Part shown: positions 38,639-48,582 of the stretch, piece by piece
Layout: each line of letters opens with the position of its first letter
Numbering within the stretch: the first letter of the stretch is position 1
From: Diogma glabrata
Taxonomy: Eukaryota; Arthropoda; Insecta; Diptera; Cylindrotomidae
NCBI GenBank assembly: GCA_963693315.1
Contig: OY856186.1
Coordinates: 84,569,496 to 84,633,495 of the forward strand
DNA: 64,000 bases
Direction: 5' to 3'
The notes under the pieces: generated by a model
Databases searched by the model: none
What the model was told of the DNA's origin: nothing
What the model saw: the letters and a program-made list of their open reading frames with translations, nothing else
Program-made: the position numbers and the translations under genes

Positions 38639-38763
38639 TTGTATTGTGTAGTGTTGAAATTTAGGCCTGGCCGAATTTCAGTATCTATACCTGCAATGTC
38701 AAAGGGTAAGTCTTTGTCTCAACAAAAATTCAGCAGAGTGAACCAACAGCTTAGCATTGACTT
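38639..38763 (+). pseudogene. LINE EN-RT ORF, N-terminal piece (first 41 codons)
   Basis: ATG at 38639 opens a frame whose last residues before the LTR insertion are NQQLSID. After removing the LTR element and one ACTT, the frame continues without a break into the endonuclease start (TNIRGLNSN) at 49668. The break falls just before the first conserved endonuclease residues. ATG at 38697 (MSKGKSLSQQ) is an alternative start. Confidence 0.8.
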
Positions 38764-39844
38764 TATAACCATTGGACCTTTGGTAACTAAATTAATTTAC
38801 CCGGGATGCCGTTTATCCCCAAACGAAACTTAACTTTGGAAATCTCTTATAGCTGGAATTTATTTTTCCATCAAAAAAAAATTAATAAGTACAAAAATCT
38901 AACGAAAAAAATAGTAATCATAATAATATAAATAATAAAAACCTTATTTTATATTCTGTTGTTGATGCTGTTTCCACCAGTTGCAATACCACGCTCCAAA
39001 GTTGTTGAATATTTCGTTCTGAATAAGCAGAGGTATTATTTCGGGTACTCAGTGAATTCCTTTAAGCCAATATTTGTTTAATTCCTGATTTGAAATATAG
39101 AATATCCGTTTGGAACTACGCACCACTACTATTGTTGCTATTATTAACCAAAAACCTTGACATCTTTTTGGTAATCCAGATTTGTATTATATATATCGAA
39201 AACAAAGAACATCTGGTGTCACAGGATGAAACATTTTCATTAGTGTTAACTTCTTATAAAATGGACAATTACAAGTCACAATTGGCCATAATAAATTTTT
39301 TATTGTATTCTTATTAATGTTTACAACCATAACACAATAATAATTTCATTGTAAATTTGACTTATAATATTTTGTAATTGATGGACTTGTATTATTTCAC
39401 ATCACATTAATTAGCAATTAACTTAAAAAAGCCCACATATATCTTAACACATTAATGAATTTAGTTTTATGTAATGTTTTCACAAACTCAATTGAACATT
39501 TTATTTTAAGATTCAAAAACAGAATGAGCCTATTTCTAAAACAAAATGTGTTTTTGTTGATTCTTTTTGACATCTTATCATGTCAAAATAGCTCGGGTAA
39601 TACTAAAAAAAAATTCAATAAAGATTAATAACGACATCTGTTTGTTAGAATTGGAAATAAAAATTTAGTACGTTCGTTGCTTTTTATGGTACAATTGAAA
39701 TTTAACTAGCAGTTAAGTATTAGAAAATTTTAAATTATTGTTAATGTGAAAATGAATGGAAACTAATGAAATACATCTTTATTGAATTGAAAACGAAGAT
39801 GAATTTGGTTTTATTATTGTTTCGTGATTATTGCGATCGTTACA
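38764..39844 (-). repeat. 3' LTR of the gypsy element
   Basis: 1,081 bp, apparently identical to 48583-49663. It starts (element sense) TGTAACGATCGCAATAATC and ends GGTCCAATGGTTATA, so it ends TA rather than the usual CA. It is longer than most insect gypsy LTRs. The 75-codon frame inside (39090-39317, +) is antisense to the element and is not a gene. Confidence 0.95.
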
Positions 39845-40174
39845 CCATGAATTCAAGGTAGAAACCAAGATTTCTACTCTTGAAATCACAAAAACGTCGC
39901 CATCCCCTCCATGACAGAAAACCACCGAACTACTTCCACCTATTAAACTGTATCTGGGATCGAGATACCAATGGTAACCAGCGTCAGGGTCGATGATCAA
40001 TTTCAATACTCATGAAGTTCCTAGGAACTATCAGTGAGTACCGAAATCGATCATCCATCCATCTAACGTCAGCACCATTGAAACCTCGATACAACCAGTA
40101 ATATATGATGCTGAAGATGTGAACCCCAGAGACGACAACCAGCCAGAGGAACGACCCTACCTAACGAACAGACA

Positions 40175-43100
40175 TCATTCTCTGATGTCTTTCGCGTGAT
40201 GGACTCCAAGACTCTTACCGCTCATATCTATGCACTCATAGAGTACATTTCCAATCTTAGTCTTAATCATTGCAGGTAAGAACTTTGGAGCCAATTTTGC
40301 CGCGAACTTTTTGGTAGCGTCACTCAAATGATGTTGCCGTACAAACACACGTTGTTGTGGTTGAAAAGTCCGTAGTTTAGATCGCAGGTTGTACTGATGT
40401 TGCGATTTCTTGAAAGCTGCTTTCAAATTCTGTTGAACTCGATTCCTGAGCAGAGTCAAATGATCAGCGCGTTCTATTTCCTCACCAGCATCTTCACCAA
40501 GCTTGTGTAGTGATCTCAACAATTGGTAGGTATTTCCATCCGATATTGGATGTTGACCAAATAATAGATAGTAAGGTGAGTACTTGGTAGCTGAATGTAC
40601 TGCAGCCCGCAGTGCATAAGCGATTTCACCAATTAATGAATCCCACTTGGTATGTTGACCTTTTATGAACGCTCGAATTGCTGCTAGAACTGACCTATTG
40701 ACCCGCTCTGACGCGTTGCTTTGAGGACTATAGACACCGGTCCTAATGTGTTTAATGCCGAAATCTGACAAAAGACTTTGAAAGTTCCTACTAGTGAACT
40801 GTTTGCCATTGTCACTGTGCAGAAACTCTGGTACCCCATATGTAAGAAACACTTCGTTCTTCAGAAAAGCATTCACCTTCGGTGAAGTTGCGTTCCTAAG
40901 TGGTTTCAGTAGTACAAACTTCGTAGCATGATCCAGAACTACCAATAACACCGTATTCCCAAGTGTTGAACGAGGGTACGGTCCCAAAAAATCTATATAG
41001 ACTCTCTGCCATGGACGTGCTGTTTCGAATTGATATTGCATCGGAGGACGCAATATCTGATTCGTGGCTTTTGTTTGTTTACATGTGTCGCAGGACACAA
41101 CATAGTTGTGTACCTGTGACGCCATGCCCGGCCAATAGTAAAGACGTCGAAGTAATTCTAAAGTCTTTTTAACACCTCCATGAGCAGCAGTACTATCATC
41201 ATGATGTTTCTGAATCATGTTTGAAGTCATCGGTTTTGGTACCCAGAGTTTCCACACAGGAACATCGTTGGGTATTGCATCAGGTTTTGGCTCAATACGA
41301 ATGTATAGCTTATCATCCACGACTTTAACAGATGGAAAGTCCTTGGGTGATGATTGAACTTTAGCTATCATATCCGTATATTCTTTGTGCCGATAACCTT
41401 CATTGTCGATTTTAATGTCGTTAACATGATGTGTTAATGCTTCCGTCAATTCCTCGTGTGTATCGTCATAAAGACGAGATAGAGCATCAGGGACTATATT
41501 TTGGGTACCTTTTTGGTGGACAATGGTAAAATCCATATGTTGGAGTTTTAGGCTCCACCTAGCCAGACGACCACTCAAGTCTTTCTGTGACATAAGCCAC
41601 TTCAGACTTGAGTGATCAGTCACAATTGTAAATCGGTGACCTTCAACATAGCCCCTGAATTTCTTCACACTCAGAATTGCCGCAAGACATTCAAGCTCAG
41701 AAACAGAATAGTTTCGTTGAGCTTTATTAAGTTTTTTCGACATGAAGGCTATCGGACACTCTTGTCCGTCTTCGTCGATCTGATACAGTACACTACCTAT
41801 CCCTGTCAGACTCGCATCGCATCTAATAAAGAACTCTTTATTATAATCAGGGTTTACTAATACCGGTGCTGTAGTCAGCAATCGTTTTAAATTTTCGAAA
41901 GCAGCTTGCGCTTCCAATGTCCATTTCAATTTCCCAGAACTTTTCTTTAATAAATCTGTAATCGGTGATACCACGCTTGCATAATTTGGTATGAAACGTT
42001 GGTACCAACCAGCCATTCCCAATAGTCTACGTATTTGTTTCACTGTTGATGGAGCTGGATACTCTGCTACAGCTCTTACCTTATCTGGATCTGTTCGAAG
42101 TCCATCTTCACCAACCAAAAATCCTAAGTATTTCACCTCTCTCAGAACAAATTTGCTTTTCTTGAGGTTTATGGTTAACCCAGCCGCTCTTAACAATGAA
42201 GAGACTTTGGACAGCAACTCCATATGTTCCTGGAACGTGGAAGAGACTACCAATAGATCATCCAAATAAACAAAGACATTTTCGTGATATTGATGTGGTA
42301 TCACTTTGTGCATTAGCCGACACATTGTCTGGGGAGCATTGCACAATCCAAAGGGCATAACCCGGAATTGATACAATGGACGACCAGGCACTGTGAAGGC
42401 TGTCTTGTCTCTAGATGCTTCTGCCAGAGGAATCTGCCAGAAAGCATCTTTGAGATCAATACTTGAAATGTACTTTGTGCTATTTAGACGACCTAGTAAG
42501 CCATCAATCAAGGGAAGTGGGTAAGCGTCCTTTTTAGTTAGTGAATTGACACGACGGCTATCAATACATAATCTGTTTTTACCAGATTCTTTTTGTACCA
42601 GCACCACTGGTGAGCACCAAGAACTGTTACTCTCTTCGATCACGCCCATTTGAAGCATCCGGTCGAGTTCGGCATAAACCTTTAGTTGAACAGCCGGCGA
42701 TGTGGGGTAATGCCTCTGTTTAACAGGTGCATTATCCCCAACATCGATGACATGTTCAACCAAAGAAGTCTTTCCGAGCCCAGACACTTCAAATGACGGG
42801 AAAGAATCCTTGATCATATCCAGTTCATGTTGCTGATCAGTGGTGAGGTTATGTATATTTAAAGTTTGTAGCTCTGTGCGAGTCAGTTCACTAACAAATG
42901 AAGGAACAATACCAAATTTCTCCCAGAAATCTATGCCCAGGTAGAGCTCTTCTCGTAGTCCAGGGACAATATGAAACCGCATTGGTTTAGTGGAGCCATT
43001 CACAGTTATTGGAACTTCTATGTAACCCAAAATTTTATTTGCAGTACCATCTGCCGTACGAATACACGAAGTGTACTTACGGTAAGTTGTACCTGCTGAC

Positions 43101-43495
43101 TCCAATAATTCCAAGGAATTTCTTCCAAGTATTGTGATTGACGCTCCACTATCCAATAGTCCTGAAATGTGTTTGTCCAAAATCCTTATTGTTAATCGCG
43201 GCCGAGGATCCTTTGTTTCTGAAAGGATAGATGAAATACAAGCTTTACGAAATAATTTCCTCATCCTCCAATATCTAATATTACGTTCTAGACGTCTAAA
43301 ATACGTTCGATGTAATGATGGGAAATTAAATGTACTAGGTGATTTTATTCTGGTTTCCTGAGTGGTGATCGATCGTCCTGCGTTGCTACATCTCTCGTCG
43401 TTTTCTTCGGGCTCATTGGATGTTGAACCGAGGGTACCATCCCCGAAGCATGTACTCTCGGACGGTAGTTTAACGACGGGTGACAATATGAACAA
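40175..43495 (-). CDS. pol: Gypsy Pol polyprotein (protease, RT, RNase H, integrase)
   Basis: 1,106 codons. Aspartic protease LLDSGAS (Asp115); RT with SIDLKDAFWQI (Asp347), MPFGLCNAP and YLDD (410-413); RNase H FFIRCDAS (Asp560) and TDHSSLKWL (Asp627); integrase zinc finger H..H..C..C (about 764-805, SCDTCKQTKA) and catalytic Asp835 (YIDFLGP), Asp895 (HSDNGKQF) and Glu930 (NASERVNR). All key residues are present with no internal stop. It overlaps gag by 151 nt in the -1 frame, so expression by -1 frameshifting as a Gag-Pol fusion is likely; the first ATG is then irrelevant. I saw no textbook slippery heptamer. No env follows. Confidence 0.95.
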   Translation of the reverse strand: MFILSPVVKLPSESTCFGDGTLGSTSNEPEENDERCSNAGRSITTQETRIKSPSTFNFPSLHRTYFRRLERNIRYWRMRKLFRKACISSILSETKDPRPRLTIRILDKHISGLLDSGASITILGRNSLELLESAGTTYRKYTSCIRTADGTANKILGYIEVPITVNGSTKPMRFHIVPGLREELYLGIDFWEKFGIVPSFVSELTRTELQTLNIHNLTTDQQHELDMIKDSFPSFEVSGLGKTSLVEHVIDVGDNAPVKQRHYPTSPAVQLKVYAELDRMLQMGVIEESNSSWCSPVVLVQKESGKNRLCIDSRRVNSLTKKDAYPLPLIDGLLGRLNSTKYISSIDLKDAFWQIPLAEASRDKTAFTVPGRPLYQFRVMPFGLCNAPQTMCRLMHKVIPHQYHENVFVYLDDLLVVSSTFQEHMELLSKVSSLLRAAGLTINLKKSKFVLREVKYLGFLVGEDGLRTDPDKVRAVAEYPAPSTVKQIRRLLGMAGWYQRFIPNYASVVSPITDLLKKSSGKLKWTLEAQAAFENLKRLLTTAPVLVNPDYNKEFFIRCDASLTGIGSVLYQIDEDGQECPIAFMSKKLNKAQRNYSVSELECLAAILSVKKFRGYVEGHRFTIVTDHSSLKWLMSQKDLSGRLARWSLKLQHMDFTIVHQKGTQNIVPDALSRLYDDTHEELTEALTHHVNDIKIDNEGYRHKEYTDMIAKVQSSPKDFPSVKVVDDKLYIRIEPKPDAIPNDVPVWKLWVPKPMTSNMIQKHHDDSTAAHGGVKKTLELLRRLYYWPGMASQVHNYVVSCDTCKQTKATNQILRPPMQYQFETARPWQRVYIDFLGPYPRSTLGNTVLLVVLDHATKFVLLKPLRNATSPKVNAFLKNEVFLTYGVPEFLHSDNGKQFTSRNFQSLLSDFGIKHIRTGVYSPQSNASERVNRSVLAAIRAFIKGQHTKWDSLIGEIAYALRAAVHSATKYSPYYLLFGQHPISDGNTYQLLRSLHKLGEDAGEEIERADHLTLLRNRVQQNLKAAFKKSQHQYNLRSKLRTFQPQQRVFVRQHHLSDATKKFAAKLAPKFLPAMIKTKIGNVLYECIDMSGKSLGVHHAKDIRE

Positions 43496-45165
43496 TTTGC
43501 ATATATAACATCCGGCTTGTTACATTTCCAACAATATAGTTTAATTCTATTCTTAGAGCACTCAGGAGCTCGATGACCGTTTACTCCACATCTGAAACAC
43601 ACTATTGGTTGTCTGGATATTGATGGACCAGGTTGACTGTTGTCAGAGGTTATGCTAGGTCGCTGCAATATCCGTCTCTGTGTTGAATCCACCGCATTAA
43701 TATATCCATGTTGTTCTGGTTCAGCATCCACCTCATAATCATCCATTTGCTGTACCTCGCTAATTCTTAAATTTGATGTTCTGGTTGGAACTGGTGTGGA
43801 CCACAAACGTTCAAACTTCTGACATAAAGTCCGAAGTTCATCCATTGAGTGTATTGTTGCTGCTAATGTAGCATTTTTGAGATCCACACTCAGTCCCTCC
43901 CGAGCAATCTCTAGCATTTCACGATCAGCAAATGGACGTGCTAAGCGACGGTTTAACGAACCAATCTCCACCAGATATTCGTATACGCTCTCCTTGGATT
44001 TTTGTTTACGGTTCAGAAGAACGCGCAAGATCGCCTTATCATCAGTTAGCGTACCGAAGGTCTGTAGGAGTCCCTCCCTTAGCACTGGGTAGGTCACCAC
44101 CTCATATTCATGAGTTAAATTCAAATAGTATCTGTCGGCCGCTGCTTCCAGATACCGTGGTATGATAGACCTAAGGTCGTCCCATGACACACGGTCTCGT
44201 CTGGCAGCCGCCTCCACTCTATGAATGAACTCATGAATATCAGGAGAGTGACCATCCCCTGTGAAGGTTGGAACCCAATTTGAGTCATAACGACTCAAAT
44301 TGTTCCCACGAACCCCTCGGTACTCCACTGGTGCTAACGCTGGAGCCGCGTCACGCCATACCTGAGGAGGTTGGTTGTATGGTGGTGGTGCTGTTAGTGG
44401 AGCTGGTGGATATATTGGTGGTAGTTGTACCTGTGGTACTGATGGATAATTTAATTGTGGTTGTGGTTGTACCAATGCTGGATTGTTATGTGTATGTTCA
44501 GACTGGAGTGATGGACCCAATTGTGGTATTGCAAAGTCCTCGGCTCTCAACCCAGATTGCTGGAAATAAGCCGGTGGTAATTGATCTGACCGTCTCTGAT
44601 GTTGCTGGTTTGGACGATTCAGACTATTTATTGTTTCCGATATTGGCCGTACTGGGATCGGTGTGGATCTCTCATCTGGTTGAAAAGCAGGTGAAGCAGA
44701 TGGAGCAGATGATACTCCTGGTTTACTCTGCATAATTGGACGTGTTGATAATGATCCTATTATACTCCAAGCGCGTGACAATTGTGAGATAGCGTAGGTG
44801 CGGGCTTCTTGCAAGTCATTGCGAGGACCCAACCTATTCATCCTACCCGTATAATGTAACACTCGATTCGCCAAACCATCCAAGAGGGTCTGATCAATCG
44901 GTGACTGAAGTCGACGTACTTGATTTAAAATAAGTTGTGCTGCCTGCACCACCGTTTGAGACTCAGCTACCAAGTCTCTCGCATGAGATACCGTTACTGG
45001 AACTGCACCATGATCCACGTGGTTTCGCAGTTCCTCTGCCCAACTGACCCCTCCAAAATCCACACCCCGAACCAGACATTCGATCTGCAGTTCGGTGGGT
45101 TCCAGTCCATAGAACGGATGGTCAACGTCTAGTTGGTTTGACATTTTGATGGTAAAATTTATCAA
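43345..45165 (-). CDS. gag: Gypsy Gag polyprotein with zinc knuckle
   Basis: 606 codons. A Pro/Gln-rich middle region (about residues 150-270) precedes the conserved RYDSNWVPTFTGDGHSPDIH block and a helical capsid-like part. A CCHC knuckle, CFRCGVNGHRAPEC, lies at about 523-536, followed by a second, non-canonical cysteine cluster (CWKCNKPDVIYANCSYC). It binds and packages element RNA and forms the particle shell, by family knowledge. The annotated Met is followed by MSNQLDV at residue 8, which may be the real start. The 3' end overlaps pol in another frame. A diverged relative lies at 36105-36640. Confidence 0.93.
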   Translation of the reverse strand: MINFTIKMSNQLDVDHPFYGLEPTELQIECLVRGVDFGGVSWAEELRNHVDHGAVPVTVSHARDLVAESQTVVQAAQLILNQVRRLQSPIDQTLLDGLANRVLHYTGRMNRLGPRNDLQEARTYAISQLSRAWSIIGSLSTRPIMQSKPGVSSAPSASPAFQPDERSTPIPVRPISETINSLNRPNQQHQRRSDQLPPAYFQQSGLRAEDFAIPQLGPSLQSEHTHNNPALVQPQPQLNYPSVPQVQLPPIYPPAPLTAPPPYNQPPQVWRDAAPALAPVEYRGVRGNNLSRYDSNWVPTFTGDGHSPDIHEFIHRVEAAARRDRVSWDDLRSIIPRYLEAAADRYYLNLTHEYEVVTYPVLREGLLQTFGTLTDDKAILRVLLNRKQKSKESVYEYLVEIGSLNRRLARPFADREMLEIAREGLSVDLKNATLAATIHSMDELRTLCQKFERLWSTPVPTRTSNLRISEVQQMDDYEVDAEPEQHGYINAVDSTQRRILQRPSITSDNSQPGPSISRQPIVCFRCGVNGHRAPECSKNRIKLYCWKCNKPDVIYANCSYCHPSLNYRPRVHASGMVPSVQHPMSPKKTTRDVATQDDRSPLRKPE

Positions 45166-46233
45166 ATCCAGAATTCACAAAATCAAACAACAATAATAAA
45201 ACCAATTCTCAACAACCAAAAAAAAATGTAGAGTTAGTACGACGGAAATGTAAAAGTAAAAACAATAAAAACCGTAAAACGAAAAAAACAACGAACGCCC
45301 CAAAAAAAACAGAAAATTTTTGTAAAAAAAAACAAACTTTGTAAAGGAACAAAAAGAACCACTGTCGTAGCTAATCTTTGCCGAATCTTTCACAAAAATT
45401 CCTATAATATGTATATTAAAATATAATTTATTTATTTAATTTCAGATATACTGAAATATATATATATACCTAAAATTAGTTATTGACGATAGCACCCCTA
45501 AAATATATTTATTTATTTTAAAAAAAATTGAAAAATAAAAAATATTCAAAAAGGATGTCTATTTATTGGATGCAACGTCCTAGCTCAAAATATTGATTTA
45601 TTTTTTAAAAAAAATAAAAAATACTTATTTATTTCTTGACGTATTGCTTAATTAATAAAAAATTTATTTTATTTAATTACCTAAAATTATTTAAATTTAA
45701 AAAAAATTATTTAGTTACCTAAAATTTAATTTACGAAAATTTATTTTATTTAATAAAAATTATTTATTTAATTTTTTGAAAAACTTGTTTGATTTATTTT
45801 ATTTTTATTTAATATAATAAGAGATTCCCAAAATCTAGATTCGTCTGGAGACACATAAAAGTAAGTATGGCTACAATATCCATTTTATTTAGTATTTGAA
45901 TTATCGCGTTCGCGAGCCCACTCCAACAATGCATGTGAGAACCGACTAGAAAAGCCCCTAACGACCAGATTCTACAGAACAGTATCTCCCCAACCTAACA
46001 AAAACAATCGCAACTGTCACGATTAGACTCTAGGCCCATTTCTACTGACCCAGCTGCGGTTGTTCTACCTAAAAATAAATTACCATTAAACTAATGCCAT
46101 AGTCGAAGAACGCTCCCGAACACCAGACTTCAAATCCTAAACTTAATGAAAACTGTCTATTGCAAGCTAAATGTAAGAGTGGAAAAATGTTGAAGTTGTG
46201 TGAGGTGAAGCCTCGATCCTGATAAAAAAAAAT

Positions 46234-46372
46234 GATTGGTTCTCCTCTTCATTTCGTTAAAGAAGCTTCTGTGCAGGGAATGGTACTACTGGTTTGTACC
46301 TAAGTACAGACCAGCAGTAGTCACTCCCTTATCACCAGAAAACTCCTTCTGAAATGAAGAGAAGAAACCAAT
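46234..46372. other. Imperfect 139-bp hairpin in the gypsy leader
   Basis: ATTGGTTCTCCTCTTCATTTC on the left pairs with GAAATGAAGAGAAGAAACCA on the right, and GGTACTACTGGTTTGTAC pairs with GTACAGACCAGCAGTAGT near the apex. It may be an RNA packaging or dimerisation structure, or a small inserted hairpin element. Confidence 0.65.
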
Positions 46373-47071
46373 GAACTTCGATCGCATGTCCATAATGGAC
46401 AGAGGCGATCTAAGAACATAATTATGTTAAGGAGATAAGCCCCATGGATCCTTTGTTAGAGGTACCGCTGAGAGAAATTATCAATTACACACTTGTAATC
46501 ATTACACAACAATAAAAAAAATTAACACCCAAAAAAAAATCAATTAATTCTAACAAACGCTCAACTGTAGTGGAATGTACAATATTTTCATCGCGAAATT
46601 AAAAATAGTTCGAATCTACCACAACCAAAACAGGATTTTCACCGATTATAACCATTAGTGGTAAAGAAATTAAAATCATGTATTTATTTCACGCAGGCCA
46701 AAATGCACCGTTAAAACGAGCATCAGATTCCAGATCTAATTTATTAATGTATAAATATTTAAATATGATCTACTAACCGATTCCTATCAATGTATAATAT
46801 TTGCCAAAGCTACTCACAAAAAGTTCAAATGGCTAAATCGTTTCATCGGTTTGGTTTCTTAATTTCATCTCGTTGGTGCTATTGTAACATAACACTCCAC
46901 ACAAACCACTACATCCGCTTCCTATATACCAAAAATATGTACAAATATGTACAATTATACAACAATTAACCTACTATATACACTATGTACAATGACAGTA
47001 TAAAAAAACAGTCTCCGAAAAAAATTACTGCCCCAAAACGGTTTTTTTCCAAATTCAGAACAAAATACATT

Positions 47072-47656
47072 TCAAAGATGCACACAATTTCCCGGGGCCA
47101 CTTGCGGTCCCAACCACCGTCGAGGGTTCTCTCCCCTGTGATTGGACTCAGAGATAGCGTTCTCTTCAGCCAATATCTCCGCATAAGCGTGCATGACTGA
47201 CGAGAACTCTACCTCCTCGGCCAACCACGCTGCCTTCTGCTTCTTCCTCCTACTCTTTTTCTCCCTCCACCTTTTCCTATCCCTTTCTAGCCTCCTCAAT
47301 CGATATCTCTCTCGCGCATCCATCACTTCATCCACACACTCATTCACTTCATCAACTACCACTTCTCCTACCAACTCATTCACTTCCTCATTTACAATCT
47401 CACAAATCAATTTATCCAGAACCTCATCATATTTTTCTTCATAAATATCATCCATTAATTCCAAAAATATTTTATGTTTTACTCCATCCAAAATCACATT
47501 TATCATTTCATCCACCACATTCCTCGCCTCAACCATTCTCTCTTTCCTCTCTTCATTCGCTCTCCCATCCACTTCATTCATCCAGGGCTCAAACCCACCT
47601 GGCCGACACCTCCTTAATAACCCCTGACCCCTCATAATTGTATACATTCTTAACAA
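47072..47656 (-). CDS. Extra ORF in the gypsy leader, 194 aa, unknown function
   Basis: An open frame upstream of gag, in the same sense. The middle (about 40-110) is acidic and hydrophobic with Glu/Val/Asp repeats (NEEVNELVGEVVVDEVNE), probably helical or coiled coil. It is followed by a strongly basic stretch (RERYRLRRLERDRKRWREKK and RRKKQK, about 114-140) and a C-terminal tail ending in ENPRRWLGPQVAPGNCVHL. Composition (Glu, Arg, Val) departs sharply from chance frames in this AT-rich DNA, and the base composition is less AT-rich than the flanking leader. The acidic helix plus basic patch might suit a nucleic-acid-binding accessory protein, which is inference. No homologue is recognised. 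It could also be captured host sequence. Confidence 0.5.
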   Translation of the reverse strand: MLRMYTIMRGQGLLRRCRPGGFEPWMNEVDGRANEERKERMVEARNVVDEMINVILDGVKHKIFLELMDDIYEEKYDEVLDKLICEIVNEEVNELVGEVVVDEVNECVDEVMDARERYRLRRLERDRKRWREKKSRRKKQKAAWLAEEVEFSSVMHAYAEILAEENAISESNHRGENPRRWLGPQVAPGNCVHL

Positions 47657-47764
47657 AATTCAAAATATATAATACGAAATCCAATAACAAAGGTTATTGC
47701 AAATTTTATATAAAATATTCAACTTCCCAATGTATATAAAATATTTTTACAATAAAAAAACCAA

Positions 47765-48415
47765 AACCATAAACTGGTTTGTATTATACCGTAGTATTAC
47801 GAACAAAAAATTAACACGTAAACCAACCTGGTCTACAACGCCCAGTTTATACAATAACTGGTTTAAAAAAAAATAAACAAAAATCCGTACGTCGTAAAAC
47901 CAACACTGGTTTTTCCCCAAAAATTCATATAATAGTAATTAATTATATATTATTATTAATAATTGTATAATAATAATTAATTTCTTTCCTAAAAATAAAA
48001 AAAAAACCAATAACTGGTTATCCAAAAAGTGTTTGGTAAAAATATCTCTCGCTAAAATATATTTAAACCAATCTGGTAAATATGAAAAATTAACCGTTAT
48101 TACGGTTTCTACTATCAAAACACGTTTTTGTTTTGCTACGCTGGCAACACCCACAAAACAAAAACCTAACGGGTCCTGTTTGGTTCGGCGTCACGTCTAA
48201 CAATTACAATTCGACGATATCACAATTAATTGCATTATAATTGCATCATCATCAAAAATAGTTGTAAAATATTTATTTATTTAATATTTAATATAGAAAA
48301 AAAAAACCCAATACTGGTTTTACACAAAATATAAACGGTTACCTATAATAAATCCAAAACTGGTTTATCAAAAATCTATAAAACACAAAAACCAAAAAAC
48401 TGTTTTTTCCAAAAA
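47765..48415. repeat. Array of a dyad motif AACCAnnACTGGTTT in the gypsy leader
   Basis: About eight copies or near-copies of a short palindromic motif of the form (A)AACCAA.ACTGGTTT: near 47765, 47822, 47857, 47898, 48006, 48066, 48306, 48354 and 48390. Spacing is irregular (36 to 240 bp). Arrays of protein-binding sites in the leader are known from Drosophila gypsy, where they bind Su(Hw). By position this array is comparable but the sequence is different. Confidence 0.6.
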
Positions 48416-48561
48416 TTTCCATAATAATATTGCGCCAAAAATAAAAATATCTATTTTTGCGCCTAAAAAAATATGACTCATCAAAAAATATCACTAAACC
48501 CATATAAAAAATAACCACAAAAACCAAAGTCTTTGTTTCAAGCGCCACGTATAACAATCTA

Positions 48562-48580
48562 GGTCCCTGTTTCGGCGCCA
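48562..48580 (-). promoter_or_regulatory. Primer binding site, lysine-tRNA-like
   Basis: In element sense TGGCGCCGAAACAGGGACC starts two bases (CG) after the 5' LTR end. It closely resembles the complement of a lysine tRNA 3' end (TGGCGCC...ACAGGGAC in many retroelements). Its position immediately internal to the LTR confirms the orientation and LTR boundary. Confidence 0.85.
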
Positions 48581-48582
48581 CG

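Larger units (their letters stand above)
45166..48561 (-). other. Long gypsy 5' leader between PBS and gag, 3.4 kb
   Basis: The leader is unusually long. It contains a dyad-motif array (47765-48415), an ORF (47072-47656), a 139-bp hairpin (46234-46372) and otherwise AT-rich sequence including TATTTATTT-like runs at 45400-45830. Packaging signals, internal ribosome entry or an insulator would be expected in such a region, but none can be proven from sequence alone. Confidence 0.7.

Noticed and set aside
39090..39317. 75-codon frame present identically at 39090-39317 and 48909-49136
   Set aside because: It lies antisense inside the two LTRs; its duplication reflects LTR identity, not a conserved gene.
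38764..39844. Segmental duplication of host DNA as an explanation for the 1,081-bp direct repeats
   Set aside because: TGTAACG start, PBS next to one copy, gag-pol between them and ACTT on both outer flanks fit LTRs exactly.
44268..44735. 155-codon plus-strand frame opposite gag
   Set aside because: Shadow of the Pro/Gln-rich gag region read on the other strand (Val/Leu-rich), with no independent support.
46234..46372. tRNA or snRNA gene at the leader hairpin
   Set aside because: No A/B box, cloverleaf or Sm-site arrangement; only an imperfect long stem.
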